From: Clavaria fumosa | Taxonomy: Eukaryota; Basidiomycota; Agaricomycetes; Agaricales; Clavariaceae | DNA length: 64,000 nt | Direction: 5' to 3' | Assembly (NCBI GenBank): GCA_951802425.1 | Contig: OX637805.1 | Span: 1,674,001-1,738,000, forward strand | In this document: positions 34,190 to 43,800 of the stretch, in pieces | Layout of the letters: each line of letters opens with the position of its first letter | Numbering within the stretch: the stretch's first letter is position 1 | The notes under the pieces: model-generated | Seen by the model: the letters and a program-made list of their open reading frames with translations, nothing else | Told to the model about the DNA's origin: nothing | Database searches by the model: none | Translations under genes and position numbers: made by a program

Positions 34190-34723
34190 ACCTTTTATTC
34201 CCGAGATGATTGTATTTTTTTCAAGTCGGTACGGAGAACTCGCAGGAAACGCATAGAAATGGACTCATCAGGGACTGTACTGTAGTCGTTGGACGCATCT
34301 GCAAATTACCACTCAATTGCAACTGAATCGTCGCAATACACGTAGTATGCCATAGCAAGTGATGAATCATAATGTGCTACGTGTGAAGAGTCAACTAGTG
34401 TCCACATCCGGAGTCCTGAGTCCTAAGCAGTATAATCGACAATAGGTCCGTAAACAAGCAGGCACGAAGTGCGAGTAGATGGAGAGCAAAACGGGCGTAA
34501 CATGGTGCTACAAGTTCGCTTGAGCTAGCGTCCGATATAGAGATTCTGTATAACAGAGAACAAGAAAAGGTTGTCCAAAGGCTACAGCTAAAGCATGACG
34601 GTGAGATGAATAGCGAAATCGAAACGAGAAATTGGTGGTCGCATCTGCAAAATTATCAGAACCCTTACTTTTGAAGTCTACGGTCAGCGTCATAATGAAA
34701 AGAAAGGGAAAAAAGGCACGCAC
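34190..34723. other. Convergent intergenic spacer
   Basis: This lies between the 3' ends of the zinc-finger and terpene-synthase genes. No exon, RNA or strong repeat was seen. Confidence 0.6.
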
Positions 34724-35853
34724 TCAACGACGCTTAGGGAGCAAAGTGATGTACTTCTCAGCCTTGATGCGTCTTCCGTCCTTGCCAAAATAACGCTCCG
34801 ACTCGAACGACCAATGTAGGCTGCCGACGATCCAGTCCGCCAGCCCTTGGACATACACAGCGACATCGCGGTCCACCGCGGAGCCCCACGAGGGCAGCCC
34901 TGCGCGTAGCGCAACGAAGCGGTCGATGGACTGCTTGCAGAGCGCGCCCACTACATCGACCGCGGCCTGCAGGTCCAGCCCGTCCTGGTGCATGATCACG
35001 GAGATCATGTTGTGCGTGTCGCCCTTGGACTGCTCGACGTTGTAGGAGAAGATGTCCTATGTTCCGAGCGAGAGTTAGGATACGCGAAAAAGCGCAGAGG
35101 GCTGGCGTGACGCACGTTGCTCCAGGTGACCAAATCGTTCGCGCTTTCGCCTAGAGCACGGATGGTAGGGTGGTCCATCACTTCGTCTGGGATGTCGAGG
35201 TTGTTCGCATACTCGATGAGGGCCCAACAGGGCTTGCAGCCACTCGTGTCACGTCGGAGGGCGATGTATGTTTCCAGGTCGGGTATGACGCCGTTCGCAC
35301 GATCGCGTGCCTGTTGAGTCACTGCTTGGAAGAAGAAGTCGAAGGTCTCAATGAAGCGCTGTTGCGTGCCGGGTTTCGCAGTGAGGACGAGTCGTCTCCA
35401 GTAGCTAGAAGGGGGTGGGTGAACATCAATTGGACGACAGCGCAGCCACACTTACTCTCTTGTCATCCTCCCGACTCTAGCAGGAGAACGCCGGGTATTC
35501 GGATGGTAGAGCGAGTTCAGGACTGCGTCTGCGATGCTGCGCGTCTCACGATTATTCATGTCATCTGACAGATTGTCGAGATGGAAGAGATAGTTCATGA
35601 AATCGCAGCACACTCTGAGCTGAGGGAGTCCTGCTTCAGGATAGCACATCGCAGTAAGGAGCCCAGCCTTGAGGCCGTGGAATGCCTTCCGCTGACCCAG
35701 CTTCAGATTGTCTCCCCGGAAAAGCCACTTTTTCGACTCGACGGTGGCCTGCTTGCGATGACGGTTGCATCGGAGTGCAAAGGTACAGTGCGAAACAAGG
35801 TCCGGAAGGATAATTTTGCGAGGATTCGGGGTAGGTGTGTAAGAAGCGGCCAT
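34724..35853 (-). CDS. Sesquiterpene synthase (class I terpene cyclase)
   Basis: It probably cyclises farnesyl diphosphate; the product cannot be predicted. Exons 35456-35853, 35116-35404 and 34724-35056 give 339 residues, near the usual length for basidiomycete enzymes; an upstream in-frame ATG at 35877 would add 8. The Asp-rich metal site reads DNLSDDM in FHLDNLSDDMNNRE. The NSE/DTE motif is NDIFSYNVEQSKGD, split between exons 2 and 3, and the C-terminal RY pair is present in SERYFG. There is no signal peptide or membrane segment, as expected for a cytosolic enzyme. No P450, reductase or transporter of an obvious cluster lies beside it; the neighbours are a zinc-finger gene and a retroelement. 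Confidence 0.9.
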
Positions 35854-35877
35854 GGTACGTGTAGACTTGATTGGCAT

Positions 35878-37048
35878 AGCGAGCGACAATGTAAAAGAGT
35901 GTGAGTTAGAAAGGAATGGCGAGCAAAAGGCTGGCAAGACAACGACTTTGAGAGCCTTGCTTTATACCCAGAAAATTTCATCCCGGCCTGAGACGTGAAG
36001 ATTGTGATCTGAACGGCATGGCTGGATATTTTTCCGCTCCGTTCTTTCCACGTGTCATGGAAGTAACGGGCAAAACGTGTCCGAGATCCCAGCTGGAGTC
36101 GTGGCCCCTTCAATCTAACGAGATCTCGTGGTGAGCGGCCTCAATCTAGCAAGAAGAAAAAGTCTCCGCCGTGCCAGGGATTTTTCAGCGCCGAACAACG
36201 CCACATAGAGTGCGACAAAATGAATTAGAGAGCTACATCCTTGCAGACATTCGGACGCATGGGAAAGGGTGTGGGTGACTGCGGTGTGCCTTGCCAGATC
36301 TTGAAGTGCGGGACGTGATTATTTGGATGCCTTCTTCGGAGCCTCGGAAACGCTAAACTGAGAACACAACACGCAAACATCGTAGCATCGCACGAGGAAT
36401 GAACGGCCGAAGTTCTCAGCAGAGAGCAGCGAGGTCGCCTCATAAAGTTCCGAATGACCAAGGTTGAGGGCAACACTTGAGAGCAAAAGCAAGACATGGC
36501 AGGTTTTGTTGAGTCACAGAAAGTGTGTGTTGATGGCGTCGTTGAAGCCGAGGAGGACCAAGATCGACCCGAAGAGCGAAGAAGTCAAATTGACGTCGTC
36601 CGAAGCCTGGTGTATTTGAGCCGCCCTGGAATGTCAAAGGCACCAATCGAGAAACAGGTCTCTTGTACTTTTCACGGCCTCCTAACAACACGAGTCCTGA
36701 TCAACTCCCGAGCTCTGTGGTGGGTGGTTCGGGTTTAAGGACCTGGGCCTCATGAGGCCTCCGTCTTGCTTCTTGGGGATCCGAGGAAATGGTGGCGCGG
36801 GGCTTGTACACCTGCCAGTCACCGAAGCGCATGCAACCCATTGGACAACAAAGCTGCCTGCATTGCTGTACTTGGGCACAGGGTAACACATTCTTATCTT
36901 CAAACTGACTTGCTCAGAGTCCTCTCAGTGACTCTCATATGCAGCAGGGAGTTGCCAATGTATACAGTGTAATAATACAGTACCAGAATAGAAGTTGTGC
37001 AGCTGCTTCTTGAAAAAGATGTGAATTCATGGATGAGAAGAGCACAAG
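35878..37048. other. Intergenic; no well-supported gene
   Basis: This is the upstream region of the terpene synthase and DNA running to chromovirus C. A minus-strand stretch at about 36330-36500 reads LGHSELYEATSLLSAEN and ends in APKKASK, and could be a terminal exon of a small gene, but no start or homologue could be recognised. Confidence 0.4.
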
Positions 37049-37337
37049 TGTTAGGATCGCTTATGTAAGCCATCCCAAAGTGCAGTTGTGGAGAAACTGG
37101 GGAGGGTTGTTGGAAGGTCACATGACCTGTGGCTGTGGTCAGATTACATAATCGTAAGATCACATGACCTGGGCCTGGGCGCATCACGTGATCTGAGGGT
37201 CCGAGCGTGGGAAAGTCGGCAAGTCCCGAGGCTCTCGCTATATATACTGCGTCCTTTCCATTTTTGTACTCTTTTCCCCTTATCTTAGTATTGTCGTCAT
37301 GACCTTACGCTTAAGTTGTGTGAGACCCAGTCTGATA
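37049..37337 (+). repeat. 5' LTR of chromovirus C
   Basis: This LTR, TGTTAGG...CTGATA, is identical to 45326-45614. It contains GGTCACATGACC, GATCACATGACC and ATCACGTGAT boxes, TATATATA at 37239-37246, and ATCTTAGTATT at 37282-37292, the inferred 5' end of the RNA. Confidence 0.95.
37239..37246 (+). promoter_or_regulatory. TATA box of the chromovirus C LTR
   Basis: TATATATA lies about 36 bases upstream of the block predicted to be the transcript 5' end. It is conserved in LTR A and in the older LTR, and altered to TATAAGTA in B. Confidence 0.6.
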
Positions 37338-37338
37338 T

Positions 37339-37349
37339 AATACTAAGAT
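37339..37349 (+). other. Primer-binding site for self-priming
   Basis: AATACTAAGAT lies one base after the LTR and is the exact reverse complement of ATCTTAGTATT inside the LTR. No tRNA-like TGG start is present. Tf1 of fission yeast uses the same arrangement, with an 11-nt RNA 5' end serving as primer after cleavage. Confidence 0.75.
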
Positions 37350-37799
37350 CCGCCTGTCCGCCCTAGCCCCGTGTCCTAACCCGGCTAGCCTGGACCCTTA
37401 AATTCAAACTGTGACACGTTGTCACAGCTCAGCCCCTATCATCCTCTTCTCCTTTACCCTGCCTGCGGTGTGTAACAGAACCGCGCGAAATTTTTACTGT
37501 GTGTAGATACACGTGACCAGACCCAGAGGAAGTCAACTGTGACCCTCCCCAAGTGATACCGAGTGCCCAAGGCCCGGAACTTTGTTTTACAGCTACATAC
37601 CAGTGAATCGTGTAGTGTACAGGGCAAGGAAAGGCCCCTACATAGTCTTTCTGTAGTTTCCTGGTCCAGTGGACAGGGCCCTTGCTCTGTGACCATTGTC
37701 AGAAGGGCGCACGGGCAACTCATTAGGAGTTGTGGAGTGACCACCTGGGACACCATTTGGGCCCCACATTAACAAAAGTTTCATAGAATAAGAGTTCTA

Positions 37800-37825
37800 C
37801 AGTCATCCACCGCTCCTTGGGACAA
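37800..37825. repeat. Left terminal inverted repeat of the pogo-like transposon
   Basis: It begins CAGTCATCCACC and ends TGGGACAA. It is the reverse complement of 40726-40751 apart from one mismatch at position 13. Confidence 0.95.
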
Positions 37826-38048
37826 GCAATTTTTGGTGCAGATTTTACTCAATATTTGAGACTTCCACACAAAGTCTGGCATTTGGGCCCTATTCTACCT
37901 ACTAAGGGCTAGAAGATAACATAATTTGAGACATAATCACATGTAAATTGCGTGATATTGAAGCAGATCAGTGTGAAAAGTCCTTATCACCACAAATACT
38001 ACTCCTTGGGACACGTCACATCACGCTGCTTGCCGAGTTGCCGGTCCA

Positions 38049-40295
38049 TCAATCATCATCACCGTCTGCCCCTTCATCTGATGTCTCCTCATTCTCGTTG
38101 GTGTCCTCGGCCACAAGCTTTGGTCGGCATGGGGCCTTTTCCAACCCACCAAAGTCTTTGAGTGCTGGTTTCTTCCATCCCAGCCTCCTCCCTTCGGCTC
38201 TGGCAGCCTCCCGTTCGTTTACCCACTCTCCAACTGCAACGGCACACCGCTCCTTCACAGCCTGGTTCCTTGCTTTGCGTGCGTTCTCTTCCTGCTTCCA
38301 CTCTGCTAAAAGTTCACCATATCTCTCTCTGCGCTCTCTCCTAGCTGCTCTCTCCTCCCCTTCTTTCTTTTGCGCTTCCTCAAGCTGAACAACCTTGTCA
38401 AAGAACTCGTCTCCATCCAAGAGGTGCGGCATCCCATCGCCCATGATCTGTTTTGATTTCTTTCTCTTTTTGACATTCTCTTGTTCTTGCAGTTGCCTCT
38501 GAGCACGGTCCACATAGATCGCATGCAAGATCGTCGATGCCTGCATCTCCAACAATCGTTCCCTCTGCGCTGCTTCCCGTCCTTCGGCTTCTCGCAAAGC
38601 ATTTTGCAGCAACATGGACTGGTAAGTCGTTGGTTTCTCATCCAATAGAGACTGATGACGGTTACGATCCACAGGGGATATGGCTCCTGGCTTGAAGATG
38701 GGCGGCTTTGATGTCGAGGTGATTGGCGATGGTGATACGATGAAGGATGCTGATGTTGAGGCAAGCGCATCCAATGCGGTCAAGGCAGGATCAATCTGAG
38801 GTATGGGACCTTGTTCTTCAGTATCTTCATTTGCTGAGACTGTTCGCATACTCTCTCGCCACACAATTTCCCTGCGTATCACATTTGCCATGGCCCGAAT
38901 GGGACTTGATTGCATCACTGGCAAAGATCCATGGGTTGAGGACTCGATACTCGGTGCCATGGCTTCGTCTGTCACAATATCCGGATTGTATGGAACAAGA
39001 CCTGTTTTCCGAAATGCAGTCTTGATATTTTCGACAGTAAGTGTTCTTCTGTGCGCTTCAGCATAAACTGACAGAAAATTGGTTTTGTCAACTTTTCTTC
39101 CATGCTGTCGCTCGTATGCGTCGCGTGCTTCCCACCATCGCCTCTTCAGCACACCAAAGATAACCACATCAAGACCTTGATATACGTGTGTTGAGTGCGA
39201 AGGATAGCAGAGGACATGAAGTCGGTTTGCGCGTGCGTGCTCTAGAAAGCCTCGAGTATAGTGCGAGTTATGACCATCCACAACTAGGAGCCGTCGACGA
39301 CCAGCTGCCTTTGCCCTGGTGGCCTTTTCAAATGACTTGACCCATTCAATGCCTATCTCCCCATTCACATACCCTTTCTCTGAGTAGCCCAGACTACAGA
39401 ATGTGAGTATTCGATTCAACTGTATGAAATGGGGAACATACGAGGCATTAAGCGGGTTATCTTGCTTCCAGCTTGTCCGGAAGCACTTGCCCTTGAAGAT
39501 TACTGCCGGTGGCACTGTTGTACCATCGGCACATATCCCCACCATCACAGTAATGTTCTCGCGATCTCCTCCCCTTTGCTGATGCTGGACTGACTGTTCT
39601 CTAGGTCCAAAGACTCGCTCTTTGCCCCCAATACCTTCCTGGAAGCCAGTCTCATCAGCACCCCATATCAACTCGGCCGGTATAACATCGTCGCCTCCAT
39701 CACCATCCACAGTCTTCTTGAAGAGTTTGAAGAATGCTTCCTTCGTTGTTTGGTTCACAGCCCGTGCCCGTGAGTGCTCAAGTGCATGTGCCCGGTAGAT
39801 CTGAAGTTCAGGGTGCCTTTCAAGAAATCGCATCGTCCAATTCTCGCCAACACCATCCTCCGGAAATTTTCTAGCATTTGCCACATTTTCTCCAGTCCCA
39901 TACTGGGCATATGCGATCTCATCAACATGCTCCTTGAGCCGCCGGTGGCTCAATGGAAACCCACGGTTTGCGAGTTCAACAGCGTACTCAACGACTTTTT
40001 TTTCTTCCACCTCTGACAACCATCGCTTCTCAGCGTTGAATTCTCGAATACTGTAACCGCCATCGAAACGCCGTAAGAGAGTACTCTTTGAGAGTTTGAT
40101 AGTCTTCTTTGTCTCTTGGTAGCACTGTTGTTCAGCATCTTGACAGCATTCTCGCGCACTGCGGGACTTTCTTGTCTCAGGGTCTGAGGTGCTTTGACCA
40201 GCCCGGTACCAGTCGATAGCCTTTAGCATCCATTTTTCTTTTAAATTTGAGAAGTCTTGTTGCTGTTTGCTTTTGGATTTTGCCTTTCCGACCAT
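38049..40295 (-). CDS. Pogo/Fot1-type transposase, DDE_1 superfamily, intact
   Basis: This is the transposase that cuts and moves the surrounding element. The ATG at 40295 (MVGKAKSKSKQQQDF) is preferred over an in-frame upstream ATG because the extra 69 residues look non-protein-like. A CENP-B/Tc5-type helix-turn-helix with WTMRFLERHPEL follows an N-terminal HTH region. The catalytic acidic residues are in GADETGFQEG, LLVVDGHNSH and QGLDVVIFGVLKRRW, giving a D-D-D type triad. A 48-nt in-frame stretch (about 39393-39440, GTATGT...CTGTAG) reads through without a stop but breaks NPLNA-S-LGYSEKGYVNGEIG, so it is probably a removable intron. The C-terminal third is charged and coiled-coil-like. 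No stop or frameshift is present, so it may be active. Confidence 0.92.
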   Translation of the reverse strand: MVGKAKSKSKQQQDFSNLKEKWMLKAIDWYRAGQSTSDPETRKSRSARECCQDAEQQCYQETKKTIKLSKSTLLRRFDGGYSIREFNAEKRWLSEVEEKKVVEYAVELANRGFPLSHRRLKEHVDEIAYAQYGTGENVANARKFPEDGVGENWTMRFLERHPELQIYRAHALEHSRARAVNQTTKEAFFKLFKKTVDGDGGDDVIPAELIWGADETGFQEGIGGKERVFGPREQSVQHQQRGGDRENITVMVGICADGTTVPPAVIFKGKCFRTSWKQDNPLNASYVPHFIQLNRILTFCSLGYSEKGYVNGEIGIEWVKSFEKATRAKAAGRRRLLVVDGHNSHYTRGFLEHARANRLHVLCYPSHSTHVYQGLDVVIFGVLKRRWWEARDAYERQHGRKVDKTNFLSVYAEAHRRTLTVENIKTAFRKTGLVPYNPDIVTDEAMAPSIESSTHGSLPVMQSSPIRAMANVIRREIVWRESMRTVSANEDTEEQGPIPQIDPALTALDALASTSASFIVSPSPITSTSKPPIFKPGAISPVDRNRHQSLLDEKPTTYQSMLLQNALREAEGREAAQRERLLEMQASTILHAIYVDRAQRQLQEQENVKKRKKSKQIMGDGMPHLLDGDEFFDKVVQLEEAQKKEGEERAARRERRERYGELLAEWKQEENARKARNQAVKERCAVAVGEWVNEREAARAEGRRLGWKKPALKDFGGLEKAPCRPKLVAEDTNENEETSDEGADGDDD

Positions 40296-40725
40296 AAGCA
40301 CAGCAGAACTGGGGACTTTAGTATGATATGGGACACAGGAAGACAAATTTTCGAGATCCGTGTCCTCCTTCCAAAATAGGCATGTAACCTGTGATGTGAC
40401 CTGACTCAGATAAAAGACTTCATGAGTTGGCCATGGCCAGTGGCCAGTGCCTTGTAGCATGCCCAAAGCAATAAAAATGAGACATTGGGGCAGTTCTTGC
40501 ATGTGAGGGGGAATTTTTTAATTTTTTTCTAGCAGTAGTTGCTGTTGAAATATGTTTTGGACATCAAAAAGACAACAGATCTGTTTATGCCTTCAGATCT
40601 ATCTACTCTGAGGGGACAAAAAAATTAAGACAGGTAGCAACAGCCTATTGAAAGGTTCACACAGATTTTCAGAACCTAAAGTGAAACATATCATGTGCAA
40701 GAAATCTTTGACCCAAGGAGTAGTG

Positions 40726-40751
40726 TTGTCCCAAGGAGTGGTGGATGACTG
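40726..40751. repeat. Right terminal inverted repeat of the pogo-like transposon
   Basis: It begins TTGTCCCA and ends GGATGACTG. It is followed by the duplicated TA and then the resumed leader of chromovirus C. Confidence 0.95.
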
Positions 40752-40865
40752 TATAGGTACATAAGTACACAGAAGAGCAGCCTAAGAGGACAGGACTGTT
40801 AAGAGATCGAAGAAATCCTGAGTGCCCAAGGCCTGGAACTTTATCTACAGCATCCAGGGCCTGTG

Positions 40866-43800
40866 ATGGCAGACCATGTCGCCCCGCCTGTAGCCCAACC
40901 TATGAGGCTTGACCTATCTGTTGCCCCCTTTGATGGGCAGAAAAGGAACTTCCGTACATTCCTCCGATCCCTTCGCCTCCTGTTTATGGCGAACCCGACT
41001 GTCTATGCTGTGGACCTGGTGAAGGTCCTTTTTGCTCTGAGCAAAATTACTGGAGAAGGATTCGCTGTGGAGTGGGCGAATATGAAGGCGGAAGAGATCC
41101 TGGGTAGTGGCAAGGCCGGAACCTGGGCAGAGTTTGTGGAGGAGATGAAGCGCGCATTCGACGACCCGAATGACCGTGCGACTGCCCTTGCTGATATTGC
41201 AGGGCTGAAACAGGGTGCCACGACAGCACCAGAGTTCTTCGCGAAATTCGAGATGCTGTCCCGACGGGCGAAGTTGAGTGCAGAGAAGGACTCAGGAATC
41301 CTAGTCCATTGGCTGGAGTTGAACCTGAGTAGGAGGTTGGTGGAGAGAATCTATGGTGTCTCCCCGATGCCAGAGACATATGGAGAATGGAAGGTGCTGG
41401 CTGAGAGGCTTGATGCCCAGCAAAGGCGACTGGATGGGATACTCACGGAACGGACACCGCGACCCACTGTGACCCCTGCGCGACCCACCGCAACCCTACC
41501 GCGACCTGCCGTGACCATTTCGCGACCTCTTGTGACCCCTCTGCTGTGTACTCCAGATGTGGCCATGGCCCGAGGATGGGCCCCTGCTGATGAGAGATGT
41601 TGTTTCCGATGCCACCAGACTGGCCATGCTGTCCGTTTCTGCCCCCTGCCTGATACGCGTCTGCAGGTCCCAAGGGCCCAAACCCGGGCAGCACCATGTG
41701 CCCCCCAAATGGCGGAGGGATATGAGAAAGAGATTGCACGGCTCCGAGCCTGCATAGAGCTGTGTGAGAGAGAGAGGAGGACTCCCACTGGGGAGAAGAA
41801 GTGTGCCAGCCCCCTTTCCGTCCCTGTGCCTGCTGCAAGTATACCCCGATATACTATCTTGCAGCGGAGACATACCCGAATTGGGGCTGAGGTGAAGGAG
41901 GAAGTGAGACTGGCAGAGCGCCTAACCAGAGTGCGGCCAGAAGTGCGGAAACATGTGCCACGAGAGCTAGCCATCCAGGTGCACTTGGAGGCTTTCAGCA
42001 CTGGCAAAGGGACCACAATGAAGGCCCTTGTTGACTCAGGGTGCACCAACTGCTTCATGGATTTGGAGTGGGCGAAAGGAGTGGGACTGGAGCCATCTCT
42101 CCTGCTGAACCCAATCACCATGTATAATGTGGATGGGACACAGAACAGGGATGGAAAGGTCCGATATGGGATAGAGGTGCTGGTGAGAGTTGGTGACCAC
42201 CAGGAGCGGATCCACTTTCTGCTGGGAAAGACCCAGTCCCACAAGGTCATCCTTGGGCATGACTGGCTCAAGCGGCATAACCCGGATATCGACTGGCAGA
42301 AGGCAGAGCTGAGCCTTACCCGCTGCCCCCCACAGTGTTCCCCATCCCCTCGAGCCCCTGCACCCCTGAAAACGAGTACCCTCGCATCCACGAGTATTCT
42401 GGACACCCGTTTTCCCAACTCTAGCCCTACCCCCGATTGGCCCAGCTGCTACCCTTTGGTGTTTAGTGAAGCAAAGTGGGATGAACTTCCCTGCTCCCGA
42501 CCAGACTTCGATATTAAGATCGAGTTCAAAAAGGACCCTGAGCACCTCTCCTCCAAGCTGTATTCTTTGACACGGCAGGAGATGGTGGAGATGAACCGTT
42601 GGGTGGATGAGCAGCTTGCTTCTGGACGAATCCGGCCCTCGAAATCCCCGTATGCCAGCCCCTTCTTCTTCAAACATGAGAAGGACAAACTGCGGCCAAT
42701 CATCGACTACTCGAGGCTGAATGCACACCTGATCAAGGACAAGTACCCCCTCCCCCGCATCCGAGACACAGTGGATGTGCTTAAAGGAGCGTCGATCTAC
42801 TCTAAGATTGATGCAAAGGGAGGTTTCCCATCTATGCAGGTCTGGCCCGAGCACCAGCACCGTTGCGCCTTCCTGACACCCCGTGGACTCTTCGAACCAG
42901 CTGTCATGTGGTTTGGACTGCAGAATGCCCCTGCCACCTTCCAACGCTTCATGAACCATGTGTTGAGGGAGGAGATTGCAGGAGGACATGTGAGGGCCTA
43001 TGTGGATGATGTCATTGTGTTTGCAGAGGACTTGGCTACACACCGGTACTGGATGGATCGGGTCTTGAGGAAGTTTGGAGAGAATGGGTTGTGTCTCAAA
43101 CTCAGTAAATGCGAGTTTGAGAAGAGTGAGATCATCTTCCTGGGGATGAAGATCTCCCACAACAGACTAGAGCATGATCCGGCCAAGGGTGCGGCAGTCC
43201 GAGATTGGCCACGTCCTAAGAATGTGAAGGATGTCCAGAGGTTCAATGGGATGCTGAACTACCTCCGCTGGCACATCCCAAATCTTTCTGCCTGGGCAAA
43301 GCCACTCTTCCGGCTGACTGGGAATGTTCCGTGGAAATGGGAGGAGGAGGAGGAAGCAGCCTTCCGAGATCTCCGCCAGGCACTCGTATCAGCCCCGGTC
43401 TTGGCTCTGCCTCAGGACAAAGGGAGATGGAAGGTAGAGACAGATGCAAGCAATCTGGCAACTGGTGGAGTGCTCTCGCAGCAGCAGACGGATGGAACCT
43501 GGAGAGTTGTTGACTATATCTCCAAGGCCCTCACTGCAGCTGAGAAGAACTACGATGTGTACGACAAGGAGTTCTTGGCTGTGATTCGGGCACTTCGCGA
43601 GTGGCGAGCATACCTCATTGGAGCAGAGGAGACGATTGAGATCTGGACGGACCATGCAAACCTCCAGTACTTCCGGAAGCCCCAGAAGTTGAAGCCGAGG
43701 CAGGTTCGTTGGGTTGGAGAGCTCCAGTGCTTTGACTTTGAGATAAAGTATCGCACTGGCAAGTCGAACACAAAGGCAGATGCACTCTCCCGGAGACCGG

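Larger units (their letters stand above)
37800..40751 (-). mobile_element. Pogo-like (Tc1/mariner superfamily) DNA transposon, 2952 bp
   Basis: This is a complete cut-and-paste element inserted in the leader of chromovirus C. The inverted repeats at 37800-37825 and 40726-40751 match at 25 of 26 positions (outer ends CAGTCATCCACC). A TA is duplicated on each side (37798-37799 and 40752-40753); elements A and B have a single TATAGG site at the same place. Subterminal inverted copies of ACTACTCCTTGGG lie at 37998-38010 and 40712-40724 and resemble the TIR interior. It encodes one intact transposase on the minus strand. Confidence 0.95.

Noticed and set aside
38000..40751. Idea that the transposase is a host-domesticated gene (CENP-B-like)
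   Set aside because: It sits between matching TIRs with a TA duplication in a very young insertion, so it is a mobile-element gene.
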